NCBI GenBank assembly: GCA_001701225.1
Contig: DAAQ01000010.1
Span: forward strand, 1-64,000
Source of the DNA: Bacteroidales bacterium H5
Lineage (GTDB): Bacteria; Bacteroidota; Bacteroidia; Bacteroidales; Muribaculaceae
DNA length: 64,000 nt
Reading direction: 5' to 3'
A program made the position numbers and the translations under genes. Below are positions 27,042 through 36,984 of this stretch, one piece after another (the stretch's first letter is position 1; the number at the start of each line of letters is the position of its first letter). The notes beneath the pieces are model-generated. The model was not told the origin of the DNA, ran no database searches, and was given only the letters and a program-made list of their open reading frames with translations.

Positions 27042-27917
27042 ATGAACAGAATCATCACTGAAATCACACCCTTGTCCGAAAAGGACTGCTTCTATCTTAT
27101 AGACAGGCTTAAAGACAGATTCACGTATCCCGTGCACCGCCATGAGGAGTATGAGCTGAATTTCCTGTCAAATTGTAACGGTGCCCGCCGTGTGGTGGGC
27201 GATTCGGTCGAAGAGCTCGAGGGATATGACCTCGTGCTTGTCGGCCACGGAATAGAGCACGGATGGGAGCAGCACAAGTGCTGCAATGACAAGATACGCG
27301 AGATAACGATACAATTCTCTCACGACCTGTTCGGCGAGTCGTTCCTCGAGAAGACGCAGCTCGCATCCATCCGCAAGATGCTCGAGCGGAGTGCCAACGG
27401 GCTTGCGTTCGGCAGCGAGGCGATTCTCAAGGTATTCAGCCGTCTCGACCGCCTCACCAAGACCGAGAAAGGTTTCTACCGCATGCTCGAGCTGCTGGCC
27501 GTGCTCCATGAGCTGGCCGAGAGCGGCGACTACCGGCGCCTGTCCTCCTCATCGTTCGTGGCCAACCGTCCCGCCGTCGACTCGCGCCGCGTGCTCAAGG
27601 TCCAAGAGTACATCGACGCCCATTACCGCGACGAGGTGCGTCTTGCCGACCTCGCCAATCTGGTCGGGATGACCCCCACGGCGTTCAGCCGCTTCTTCAA
27701 GCTGCGCACGGGGCGCTCGATTTCCGAATATCTCATCGACATCCGGCTCGGACATGCCACACGCGCCCTGGTCGACTCCACCATGTCGGTGGCCGAGATA
27801 TGCTATTCGTGCGGATTCAACAACATATCCAACTTCAACCGCATCTTCAAGAAGAAGAAGGGGAGCAGTCCCAAAGTATTCAGAGACATCTATCAACATC
27901 ATAAGACACTCGTATGA
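27042..27917 (+). CDS. AraC-family transcriptional regulator of the PUL
   Basis: The 291-residue protein has an N-terminal cupin-like sensing domain (~residues 10-150, with HRHEEYELNFL and GHGIEHGWE) and a C-terminal AraC-type double helix-turn-helix domain (~residues 190-290, with the SVAEICYSCGFNNISNFNR signature). It likely senses a cytoplasmic sugar intermediate and controls the mannan locus. Its stop overlaps the next start as ATGA, so regulator and GH5 enzyme are translated together. Bacteroidota PULs more often use hybrid two-component or ECF-sigma/anti-sigma regulators, so an AraC type is a minority arrangement. Confidence 0.88.
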   Translation: MNRIITEITPLSEKDCFYLIDRLKDRFTYPVHRHEEYELNFLSNCNGARRVVGDSVEELEGYDLVLVGHGIEHGWEQHKCCNDKIREITIQFSHDLFGESFLEKTQLASIRKMLERSANGLAFGSEAILKVFSRLDRLTKTEKGFYRMLELLAVLHELAESGDYRRLSSSSFVANRPAVDSRRVLKVQEYIDAHYRDEVRLADLANLVGMTPTAFSRFFKLRTGRSISEYLIDIRLGHATRALVDSTMSVAEICYSCGFNNISNFNRIFKKKKGSSPKVFRDIYQHHKTLV

Positions 27918-28939
27918 AATCATCAGTTCTGTTATGCTTCGGTCTGGCGGCCTCGCTGCTGCCGGGCATCGTCTCGTGTTCGTCCGGCTCGGCGGCCTCG
28001 TCAAAGGCCGATACCGACACTGTGGCCACAGGTGTGAGCCCCCTCAGCGTCAGCGGCACCGCGCTTGTCAATGCCTCGGGTGATACCGTGGTCCTCACCG
28101 GTCCATCGATGGGCTGGCACACCAACTGGGGTCGCTTCTATAATGCCGGAACGGTCAAGGCCCTCAAGGAGAAATGGGGTGCCTCCATCACCCGTGCCGC
28201 CATCGGCGCCCATGGCTCGGGCGACTGCCTGCGCTCATATGCCGCCGACTCGGCCTATGCCGTCAACTCGGCCATCGCCCTCATCGACGCAGCCATTGAC
28301 AACGACATGTATGTAATCTGCGACTGGCATTCGCACGAGAACACCAAGGAGGACGCCAAGGAATTCTTCTCGACAATCTCCTCGAGATATGGCGACGACC
28401 CCCACATAATATATGAGATATGGAACGAGCCCCTCGACGTCGAGTGGGGCGAAATCAAGGATTATGCCGCCGAGGTCATACCCGTCATCCGTGCCAACGC
28501 CCCCTCGTCGGTGGTCATCGTGGGCACTCCCCGCTGGGACCAGGAGGTCGACCTTGCCGCCGCCGACCCCATCGACGGCAAGAATATAATGTATGCCGTG
28601 CATTTCTATGCCGGAACCCACAAGGACTACCTGCGCGACAAGACCGAGAAGGCCATCGCCGACGGACTCCCCCTCTTCATCTCGGAGTGCGGCTCGATGG
28701 ATGCCTCGGGCGACGGTGACTCCATCGACTATCAGTCGTGGCAGGCATGGGTCGACCTCGCCGACCGCCACAAGCTCTCAATGCTGATGTGGGATATCGC
28801 CGATAAGGACGAGATCTGCTCGATGCTCACACCCGACGCCTCTGACAACGGCATGGAGTGGAAAGAGGAGAACTACAAGGAGTGGGCCCGTCTGGCTCAG
28901 AAGACAATCAAAGACCGCCAAGCCAAGTTCGCGAAATGA
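27914..28939 (+). CDS. glycoside hydrolase family 5 subfamily 2-like lipoprotein, endo-beta-1,4-glucanase type
   Basis: The 341-residue lipoprotein (lipobox GIVSC, Cys22) has a GH5 barrel with acid/base Glu172 in YEIWNEPLD and nucleophile Glu258 in LFISECGSMD. WHSHENTKEDAKEFF and HFYAGTHKDYLR are typical of GH5_2 cellulases. In this locus it most likely cuts glucosyl stretches of beta-glucomannan. The residues after Cys22 (SSGSAAS) lack the acidic export signal of surface lipoproteins, so a periplasmic location is plausible. Overlaps by ATGA link it to the regulator upstream and the esterase downstream. The subfamily call is from motif memory. Confidence 0.82.
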   Translation: MKSSVLLCFGLAASLLPGIVSCSSGSAASSKADTDTVATGVSPLSVSGTALVNASGDTVVLTGPSMGWHTNWGRFYNAGTVKALKEKWGASITRAAIGAHGSGDCLRSYAADSAYAVNSAIALIDAAIDNDMYVICDWHSHENTKEDAKEFFSTISSRYGDDPHIIYEIWNEPLDVEWGEIKDYAAEVIPVIRANAPSSVVIVGTPRWDQEVDLAAADPIDGKNIMYAVHFYAGTHKDYLRDKTEKAIADGLPLFISECGSMDASGDGDSIDYQSWQAWVDLADRHKLSMLMWDIADKDEICSMLTPDASDNGMEWKEENYKEWARLAQKTIKDRQAKFAK

Positions 28940-30384
28940 GGAATACTTTTTTGTTCCTGGCCGCGCTTTCGGCCCTGACCGTCCCGGCCCTCGAGCTCCC
29001 CGACATAATCAGCCCGAACGCCGTGCTGCAGCAGCAGTCCGACGCGCGCCTGTGGGGATGGACAGACCCCGGGCGCACCGTCACGGTGACACCCTCGTGG
29101 CCCGGCGCCACCCCTGTCACAGCCAAGGGCGGCAAGGACGGACGCTTTGACCTCTCCGTCGCCACACCCGCCGCATCGTTCACTCCATACACAATCACTT
29201 TCTCAGACGGCAAGGACACCGTGACCATCGGCAATATCCTCACCGGCGAGGTCTGGTTCTGCTCCGGGCAGAGCAACATGGAGATGCCCCTGCGTGGATT
29301 CGGCATACAGCCCATCGAAGGAGCCGGAGAGGCCATTGCCTACTCGGGACGCTATCCCGGCATACGCATGGCCAATGTCCCCAAGCTCGAGAGCTATACC
29401 CCACAGGATCGCACCGTCGGCACATGGAAGGTCTCGTCGCCCGCCAATGCCCCCGAGTTCTCGGCGCTCGCGTATTTCTTCGCCCGTTCCCTCTCAGACA
29501 TCCTCGGCACCCCTGTGGGCATAATCAACTGCGCGTATGGCGGCTCGTCGGTCGAGGGGTGGATGCCCCGCGACATCCTCGACACCTATCCCGGCTATGA
29601 CATGGCCCGCGAGGAGCGCGACACGGCCATGAATGCGTGGGAGAGGATAGGGGTGATGTATAACGCCATGCTCCATCCCCTTGCCGGATACACCGTCCGT
29701 GGGTTCCTCTGGAATCAGGGTGAGTCAAACGTCGGGCGCCACAAGGAGTATGCCTCGCACCAGCGCGACATGGTTGAGCGGTGGCGCAAGGAGTGGGGCG
29801 ACCCCGAATTGCCCTTCTACTTTGTCGAGCTGCCGCCGTGGAGCTATTCAGACCCCTCGGGATGCAATGCCGCATATTTCCGCGAGGCCCAGCACGAGGC
29901 CGCACGCATCACCTCCAACAGCGGCATAGTCTCGACCACCGACCTCATCTATCCCCGCGAGCTCGAGGATGTCCATGCCTCGCGCAAGCAGCCCATCGGC
30001 GAGCGTCTTGCCTTCATGGCCTCCGCCCGCACGTATGGCATCGAGGGGATGCCCGCGCAATATCCGCGCTATAAGAGTGTCGACCTTCAGGGAGACAAGG
30101 CCGTGCTCACTTTCGACAACCGTTATGGCGGACTTAACCCCAATCTCGACCTCAAGGGGTTCGAGGTGGCGGGCGAAGACCGCGTGTTCCATCCGGCCAC
30201 GGCCTCCGAGGACTGGAACACATATACCGTCACCGTAACCTCTCCCGAGGTCAGCGACATCAAGGCCGTGCGCTACTGCTTCCGCAATTTCTCGCCCGGC
30301 ACCCTCCACGATATGGTTGGATTGCCTCTGGTGCCGTTCCGCACCGACGACTGGGAAATAGAAACCGTAAACAAGTCCAAATGA
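28936..30384 (+). CDS. SGNH/SASA-type carbohydrate acetylesterase
   Basis: The 482-residue secreted enzyme has a signal peptide (MRNTFLFLAALSALTVPALE). The SGNH nucleophile block is CSGQSNMEMPL, with the Gly/Asn blocks NCAYGGSSVEGW and FLWNQGESNVG and the DVHASRK-like C-terminal Asp/His. Families of this kind remove O-acetyl groups from sialate or from plant polysaccharides such as acetyl-mannan. Given its neighbours, acetylated glucomannan is the likely substrate. The start at 28936 overlaps the GH5 stop (ATGA); a longer in-frame start at 28858 lies inside GH5 and lacks a signal peptide. Confidence 0.85.
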   Translation: MRNTFLFLAALSALTVPALELPDIISPNAVLQQQSDARLWGWTDPGRTVTVTPSWPGATPVTAKGGKDGRFDLSVATPAASFTPYTITFSDGKDTVTIGNILTGEVWFCSGQSNMEMPLRGFGIQPIEGAGEAIAYSGRYPGIRMANVPKLESYTPQDRTVGTWKVSSPANAPEFSALAYFFARSLSDILGTPVGIINCAYGGSSVEGWMPRDILDTYPGYDMAREERDTAMNAWERIGVMYNAMLHPLAGYTVRGFLWNQGESNVGRHKEYASHQRDMVERWRKEWGDPELPFYFVELPPWSYSDPSGCNAAYFREAQHEAARITSNSGIVSTTDLIYPRELEDVHASRKQPIGERLAFMASARTYGIEGMPAQYPRYKSVDLQGDKAVLTFDNRYGGLNPNLDLKGFEVAGEDRVFHPATASEDWNTYTVTVTSPEVSDIKAVRYCFRNFSPGTLHDMVGLPLVPFRTDDWEIETVNKSK

Positions 30385-31706
30385 AACTGAAATCACTCAT
30401 CATCCCTGCCGCCATCGCCGCAGTGAGCGTGGCCGGCGGGTGTTCGGGCAAGTCTGACAGGGAGACAGCCCCGGCTCCCGGATTCGTCACCGTGCGCGAC
30501 GGCAATTTCTGGCTCGGTGACTCGGTCTACCGCTATGTCGGCACCAATTTCTGGTACGGCGCCATCCTCGGCTCAGAGGGTCGCGGGGGCGACCGCGCGC
30601 GTCTGGCGCGCGAGCTCGACTCGCTCAAGGCCCTCGGCATGGACAACCTGCGCATACTCGTCGGGGGCGACGGCCCCGAAGGGCTCGCAAGCCACATCTC
30701 GCCCACGCTGCAGACTGCCCCCGGTGTCTACAACGACACCCTGCTGCGCGGCCTTGACTATCTGCTCGACCAGCTCGAGCAGCGCGACATGCGCGCGGTG
30801 CTGTACCTCAACAACGCCTGGGAGTGGAGCGGCGGCTTCTCGGCCTATCTCGAGTGGGCCGGAGCCGGAAAGGCCGTCAACCCCGCCGACGCCGGTTATC
30901 CCGCCTATATGGAATATGCGTCGCAGTTTGTGCGCAACGACTCGGCCAAGGCCCTTGCCGCCGACCATATCCGCAACATCGTCACCCGCACCAGCACCGT
31001 CAACGGCCGTCCATACACCGAGTCGCCCGCCATCATGGCATGGCAGATAGCCAACGAGCCCCGTGCCTTCGCCGAGGAGAGCAAGCCCGATTTCGCCCGC
31101 TGGATTCACGAGACATCGCAGCTCATCAAGCAGCTCGATCCCAACCACCTCGTGTCGATAGGGAGCGAGGGTCTCAAGGGTTGCGAGGAGGATATCGACC
31201 TCTGGACCGAGATACACACATATCCCGAGGTCGACTATGCCACCATCCACATCTGGCCATACAACTGGAGCTGGGTCAACGACCGCACCGCCACCGACAG
31301 TGTGGAGGTGGCCTGCGATGCCACCGGCGACTACATCAACCGCCACTATGACGCACTGCATTTCGCCCTCACCGACAACGGCGCGCAGATGAAGCCCCTC
31401 GTGCTCGAGGAGTTCGGTTATCCGCGCGACGGCATGGCTGTGGCCAAGGGCACCCCCGTCACAGCCCGCGACAGGTATTATGACTACGTGTTCTCTATCG
31501 TTGCCGACGGCGGCAAGATCTCAGGCCTCAACTTCTGGGGCTGGGGCGGTCTGGCCGAACCCTCGCACCGCACATGGCAGCCCGGCGACGACTATACCGG
31601 AGACCCGGCCCAGGAGCCCCAGGGCCTCAACTCGGTCTTTGCCTCAGACTCTACCACCATAGCCGTCATCCGCTCGGCCACACGCCGCATAGCGGGCAAG
31701 GAGTGA
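30381..31706 (+). CDS. GH5 subfamily 7-like beta-mannanase lipoprotein
   Basis: The 441-residue lipoprotein (VAGGC, Cys21) is a GH5 barrel with RYVGTNFWYGAIL near the N-terminus, acid/base Glu226 in WQIANEPRAF and nucleophile Glu344 in LVLEEFGYPRDG. The pattern, the AWQIANEPR motif and the length point to subfamily 7, endo-beta-1,4-mannanase or exo-mannosidase types. It closes the four-gene coupled chain by a 4-base overlap. A 242-base gap then leads to susC. Confidence 0.87.
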   Translation: MKLKSLIIPAAIAAVSVAGGCSGKSDRETAPAPGFVTVRDGNFWLGDSVYRYVGTNFWYGAILGSEGRGGDRARLARELDSLKALGMDNLRILVGGDGPEGLASHISPTLQTAPGVYNDTLLRGLDYLLDQLEQRDMRAVLYLNNAWEWSGGFSAYLEWAGAGKAVNPADAGYPAYMEYASQFVRNDSAKALAADHIRNIVTRTSTVNGRPYTESPAIMAWQIANEPRAFAEESKPDFARWIHETSQLIKQLDPNHLVSIGSEGLKGCEEDIDLWTEIHTYPEVDYATIHIWPYNWSWVNDRTATDSVEVACDATGDYINRHYDALHFALTDNGAQMKPLVLEEFGYPRDGMAVAKGTPVTARDRYYDYVFSIVADGGKISGLNFWGWGGLAEPSHRTWQPGDDYTGDPAQEPQGLNSVFASDSTTIAVIRSATRRIAGKE

Positions 31707-31770
31707 CGCGGAATTATGTTTTATAACATAGCATATTTTGACATATTTTGATACATTTTTAGCAAACTCT

Positions 31771-31787
31771 GAAATTTGGTTAATTTC
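31771..31787. promoter_or_regulatory. inverted repeat upstream of the susC -7 box
   Basis: GAAATT-TGGTT-AATTTC is a perfect 6-bp inverted repeat with a 5-base spacer, 37 bases upstream of the -7 box at 31825. Two direct copies of CATATTTTGA (about 31730-31752) lie further upstream. These are candidate activator sites; the rest of the 31707-31948 gap is AT-rich with no gene. Confidence 0.4.
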
Positions 31788-31824
31788 GGATAAGAAAGTA
31801 CCATTTTATCTCCGCACTTTGCCC

Positions 31825-31832
31825 TAATTTTG
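31825..31832 (+). promoter_or_regulatory. candidate -7 box of the susCD operon
   Basis: TAATTTTG matches TAnnTTTG and would give a leader of about 110 bases before the ATG at 31949. There is no TTTG at the -33 position, compatible with an activator-dependent promoter. Confidence 0.45.
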
Positions 31833-31948
31833 CCACAGACAATCAAATTATAACAACCCTAAACCCATTACCACTTATTGTATTACAGACACATTTAGCG
31901 CCACTCCATCCTAAGAAAACGTAACTCTTTTTACCTTAAAACTGCAAA

Positions 31949-34900
31949 ATGAATAGTAAAAACAACCCCCCCTTAGAGGTCTTTTGTTTGCGCTCCTGCT
32001 CTGCGTCACGCTCGGCATGGCAGCCCAGACCTCAGTCAAAGGAATCGTGCAGGATAAGTCGGGTGAACCGCTTATCGGCGCGACAGTCCAGGAGAAGGGC
32101 AACACTGCCAATGGCATAGCCACAGGCATTGACGGAGACTTCACCATCAAGGTGAAATCTCCGAAGGCCGTACTCCTCGTGTCCTATGTGGGCATGAAAC
32201 CGCAGGAAGTGGCCCTCAACGGCCGCACGGACGTCACCGTCACCCTCGAGGATGACTCAGAGGTGCTTGACGAGGTTGTCGTTGTCGGCTACGGTACCAT
32301 GAAGAAGAGCGACCTCGCCGGTGCGTCCGCATCGCTCAACGAGGATGCACTCAAAGGCTCGGTAATCACCAATATGGACCAGGCTCTCCAGGGCCGCGCC
32401 ACAGGCGTTGTCTCGATGGCCTCGTCGGGTGCCCCCGGTGCCGCATCGTCCATCCGCGTGCGTGGCCAGGCCACCATCAACGCCAACGCAGAGCCCCTCT
32501 ACGTCATTGACGGCGTTATCGTGCAGACATCCAGCCAGAACGGCGCAGGTCTCGGCCTCGGCGACAAACTCGGCAACGGACAGGCCTCGGCAGTGTCACC
32601 CCTCTCGACCATCAACCCCGCCGACATCGTGTCGATGGAGGTACTCAAGGACGCATCCGCAACCGCCATCTACGGTGCGCAGGGTGCCAACGGTGTCGTG
32701 CTCATCACCACCAAGCGAGGCAAGGCTGGAGAGGCCCGCTTCACATACGACGGCATGGTGGCATGGCAGCATCAGAGCAAGCGTCTCGACATGCTCAACC
32801 TGCGCGAGTTTGCCGAGTATTATAACGATTTTGCCGAGGCAGGCTACATCGCCAACCCCGACAAGCAGTATTCCGACCCCTCTATCCTCGGTGTCGGCAC
32901 AAACTGGCAGGACGCCATGCTGCGTACCGCCTTCCAGCAGCAGCACACCGTCTCGGCCCAGGGTGGCTCGGACAAGGTGCAGTATTTCCTGTCAGGCTCT
33001 TTCATGGACCAGGACGGTACGCTCATCGGCACCAATTTCCGCCGTTTTTCGGTGCGCTCCAATCTCGACGCCCAGCTCAAGAGCTGGCTCAAGCTCGGCA
33101 TGAGCACCATGTACTCGTATACCAACGAGCGTCTGCAGCGTGCCGAGGGTGACGAGGGTGTCATCACCTACTCGCTCACATCTCTCCCCGACGTGCCCAT
33201 CTATGATGTCGACGGCAACTATGCGTCTGTTGTACGCGAGGGGTATACCAACCCCAACCCCATCGCACTCGCCACTATGATGGACCGCCGACTCAACCGT
33301 ACTAAACTCAACGGTAACATCTTCCTCGAGGCAACCCCCGTCAAGGGTCTCGTATGGCACAGCGAACTTGGCTATGACATATCGACCTCGATGGCCAAGA
33401 CATACGATCCCAAGATTGACCTCGGAAGCTGGGTAAAGGATATAAACGAGACCCGCCGTCAGAAGAACTCCTCATGGTTCTGGCAGGTAAAGAACTACCT
33501 TACCTATAACGGCGAGTGGAACAAGCTTTCATATACCGCAATGGTCGGTCAGGAGTGCTGGGAATCCTCATACAACTATACCTCAGTCTACGCCCAGGGC
33601 CTTCCCTCTGACAACGTGCAGAACCCCGCTCTCGGCGACTCGAAGACCTTCAACATCGGCACAGGTTACGGCTCGTCGGCTATGGCATCGTTCTTCACCC
33701 GCGAGAACCTCAACTGGGATGGCCGCTACCTGCTCACCTATACCTACCGTTATGACGGTTCGTCCAACTTCGGCCCTGACAACCGCTGGGCAGGTTTCCA
33801 CTCGGTGGCAGCCGCATGGCGTTTCTCGAACGAGAAGTTCTTTGCAGGAATCCAGAACATCATCAACAACGGTAAGCTCCGTCTCGGCTGGGGCCAGACC
33901 GGTAACGCCAATATCGGCGGCTATAAGTGGGGTTCGCCTATGGACGTGATGGAGTCTGATTTCGGTACATCATACCGTCCCAAGCAGATTGCCAACACAG
34001 GCATCAAGTGGGAGACTCAGGAGCAGTGGAACGTTGGTCTCGACCTCAATTTCCTCAACAACCGCATCAATTTCATCGCCGACGCATATATCAAGACCTC
34101 GAAGGATATGCTCATGGCTCTTCAGCTGCCTACATATATGGGTTCGAGCGAGATTACCAATACCTCGGCACGTCTCGATCCTCCCTTCGGCAACTATGGC
34201 GAGATTCGCAACAAGGGTATCGAGCTTGAGCTGCGTGTGCTCCCCTTCGTGGGCGAGTTCGAGTGGGAGACAGATTTCCAGATCTCATTCAACAAGAATG
34301 AGCTCAGGAAGCTCTCGGGTACCGCCAACGCACAGATTGTAGGTTATGGCCAGTACTCGGATGTCGTGTCCGTGTCAGAGGTCGGCAAGCCCCTCTACAG
34401 CTTCTACGGCTATGTCACCGATGGTGTCTACAAGGACTATCAGGACCTGCTCGACTCGCCCAAGACCGAGCAGTATCCCGAAGACGGCAATTTCAACAAG
34501 AGCAACACCGTATGGGTAGGCGATATCAAGTATAAGGACATCTCGGGCCCCGACGGTGTGCCCGACGGCGTCATCAACGACTATGACCGCACCGAGATCG
34601 GCAACCCGATGCCCGATTTCACCTTCGGCTGGAACAACACATTCCGCTGGAAAGGTTTCGACCTCAATATCTTCCTCAACGGCTCGCACGGCAACGATGT
34701 CATGAACTACCTGTCGCTGCGCCTCTCCGACATGAAGAGCGTATGGGTCAACCAGCTCGACATCGTCAACGACCGCGCACGCCTCGTGCCTGTCGATGCC
34801 TCCAAGGTCTATCCCGAGGGTCAGCACTGGTATGACGACGTGACCAATGTCCGTGTTGCTAACCCCGATGCCAAGATTCCGGCTGCCCGTCTCAACGATC

Positions 34901-35193
34901 CCGCCGACAATGACCGTATCTCGGACCGCTATATCGAGGATGGCTCATATATCCGTCTCAAGAACATAACGCTCGGCTATACCTTCCCCAAGAAATGGAT
35001 ACGCACGCTGCGCCTCGAGAATGTGCGCCTCTACTGCAATATCCAGAACCTCCATACATGGACCAAATACAAGGGCTACGATCCCGAGGTCGGCTACAAC
35101 ACTCAGGATGCGTCAGGTCATACGTACGGCTTTGACTCTGGCCGCTATCCCTCGCCGACAACCTACTCGTTTGGTCTGAACTTCTCCTTCTAA
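31949..35193 (+). CDS. susC: SusC-type TonB-dependent outer-membrane transporter, frame broken at a 7-C run
   Basis: From 31984 the frame encodes 1069 residues: a carboxypeptidase-D-like beta domain, the TonB-box-like DEVVVVGYGTMKKSDL, a plug domain and a long barrel ending in SFGLNFSF. It imports oligosaccharides with SusD. The natural start is ATG 31949 (MNSKNNPP), which is out of frame with the rest. The seven Cs at 31966-31972 would have to be eight to read MNSKNNPPLRGLLFALLL, a proper signal peptide. As given, the ATG frame stops at TAG 32117-32119 after 56 codons. TTG at 31984 is an alternative start with a clipped signal peptide. Confidence 0.88.
31966..31972 (+). repeat. homopolymeric C7 tract in the susC signal-peptide codons
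   Basis: A run of seven C residues lies 17 bases after the susC ATG. One added C (or two removed) joins the ATG to the main frame, so length change here would switch the transporter on or off. Confidence 0.85.
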
Positions 35194-35208
35194 ATCCTCT
35201 GTCAAATC

Positions 35209-36960
35209 ATGAAAATCAATAAGTTCATATACCGCTCGGCTCTCGCCGCAGTCCTCGGATTCGCCTCTGTGTCATGTGGCGATTTCCTCGACAAACCGGG
35301 CGAGGACCAGTACAACAACGACAACTTCTACGCCAATGACGCGCAGTGCAACCAGGGTGTCTACTACCTCTACAACTCCCCCTGGTACGATTTCCAGCGC
35401 GGTTTCATCAAGGTAGGCGAGGTGATGTCGGGCAACATGTACTGGGGTTCGTCTCCCTATCTCACGTTCACCTTGCAGGGCACAGACACCGACCTCACCA
35501 ACATGAGCGCATCGCTCTGGTCGGTCATCGGACACTGCAACCAGGTCTACAACAACATCGCCAAAGCCGAGGGCCCCTCGGTTGCGACTAAGAATGCCAC
35601 AATGGGCGAGTGCCTCACGCTCAAGGCCCTGGCATATTTCTTCCTCGTCCGCACATTCGGCGATGTGCCCCTCATCCACGACAATACCGCCGAGCTTGAG
35701 GGCGGGTCGTACAATGACATCAACAAGGTCGAGAAGGCCGACATCTACGAGTATATCATCATGACTCTCGAGAAGGCCATGGAGCTTCTGCCCCCGAGTG
35801 CCGATGCTGGCCGCATCGACTACTATTGCGCCGAGGGTCTGCTCGCCAAGGTTTATCTGACCCGCGCCGGCTTGGGTATGCAGGGCTCGCGTAACGAGGC
35901 CGACCTCCAGGCTGCCGCCCGCTATGCCAAGGATGTCATCGACAACTCGGGGCGTCACCTGCTCGACAACTACGGCGACGTGTTCCGTCTGGCCAACAAC
36001 AAGAGCGAGGAGAGCCTCATCGCATGGCGCTGGACTGTCAACGGTTCGCACTGGACGCGTCAGAACACCTTGCAGAGTGACCTCGCACCCCAGGGCTTTG
36101 ACGAGAATGGCGACTGCTGGGGCGGTTGGGGTGGCCCGTCGGTCGACCTCCAGGATGCTTTCGGCGTCTCTCCCCTCGACGAGCCTTCGAGCCGTATCGA
36201 CGTCGACACCCGCCGCAAGGAGTGCATGATGCTCCCGGGCGATGTCTATCCTTTCTTCTGGCAGGACAAGGGTGGTTTCGATGTCCTCAGGTTCTGTTAT
36301 GACTCAGACTATGGCAAAGGTGGCCCCGGCCAATGGCAGTGCGGCACAGGTTCGTATAACGTCAAGCATTGCTTCGGCAACAACGCCGACCACGAAGCCG
36401 GTATAGGCGTTCCGGCCCAGCGTATGGCCAACTCGCTTGCCACACATATCCTCCGCCTTTCTGACGTGTATCTGATCTATGCCGAGGCTGTACTCGGCAA
36501 CAACGCCTCGACCACCGACGCGTCGGCCCTCAAGGCATTCAACGACGTGCGCTCGCGCGCCATCCCCACCGCGACCCCCAAGACCTCGATCACGTTTGAC
36601 GACGTGTGGAAGGAGCGCCGCCTCGAGCTGGCCGGAGAGGGTGACCGCTGGTACGACTATGTGCGCCGCTCGTACTATGACATGGACGCCTGCATAGCCG
36701 AAATCAAGGCACAGCGCCGCAACACATACTGGAATCTCGATGCCCTCTACAAATACTACTACGAGACCGGCCAATGGGATCCGAAGCTCGCAGCCGAGAA
36801 AGAGGGCGCGGGTGAGGCAGCCTACGACAAGGACACTCCGGCCCCGAATGTGACGGCATCGTCGTTCACCATCCCCTTCCCCAATGTCGATGTGGTGCAG
36901 AATCCTCATCTCATGGAGGCTCCGATACATGTCGACGTGCGTGCAACATACAGTTACTAA
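35209..36960 (+). CDS. susD: SusD/RagB-type surface glycan-binding lipoprotein
   Basis: The 583-residue lipoprotein (SVSC, Cys23) has the SusD fold: FLDKPGEDQYNNDNFYANDAQ at the N-terminus, TPR-like helices (MGECLTLKALAYFFLVRTFGDVPL, ~residues 135-160) and the C-terminal RSRAIPT and RRLELAGEGDRWYDYVRR motifs. It sits as a lid on the SusC barrel and binds the polysaccharide at the cell surface. It starts 15 bases after susC and is co-transcribed with it. Confidence 0.95.
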   Translation: MKINKFIYRSALAAVLGFASVSCGDFLDKPGEDQYNNDNFYANDAQCNQGVYYLYNSPWYDFQRGFIKVGEVMSGNMYWGSSPYLTFTLQGTDTDLTNMSASLWSVIGHCNQVYNNIAKAEGPSVATKNATMGECLTLKALAYFFLVRTFGDVPLIHDNTAELEGGSYNDINKVEKADIYEYIIMTLEKAMELLPPSADAGRIDYYCAEGLLAKVYLTRAGLGMQGSRNEADLQAAARYAKDVIDNSGRHLLDNYGDVFRLANNKSEESLIAWRWTVNGSHWTRQNTLQSDLAPQGFDENGDCWGGWGGPSVDLQDAFGVSPLDEPSSRIDVDTRRKECMMLPGDVYPFFWQDKGGFDVLRFCYDSDYGKGGPGQWQCGTGSYNVKHCFGNNADHEAGIGVPAQRMANSLATHILRLSDVYLIYAEAVLGNNASTTDASALKAFNDVRSRAIPTATPKTSITFDDVWKERRLELAGEGDRWYDYVRRSYYDMDACIAEIKAQRRNTYWNLDALYKYYYETGQWDPKLAAEKEGAGEAAYDKDTPAPNVTASSFTIPFPNVDVVQNPHLMEAPIHVDVRATYSY

Positions 36961-36984
36961 TCTCCTTGAACTACACAGCATAAA

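Noticed and set aside
31984..35193. susC as a decayed pseudogene
   Set aside because: The rest of the gene is intact over 1069 codons with no further stop, and a single base in a homopolymer explains the break; a switch or a sequence error is more likely.
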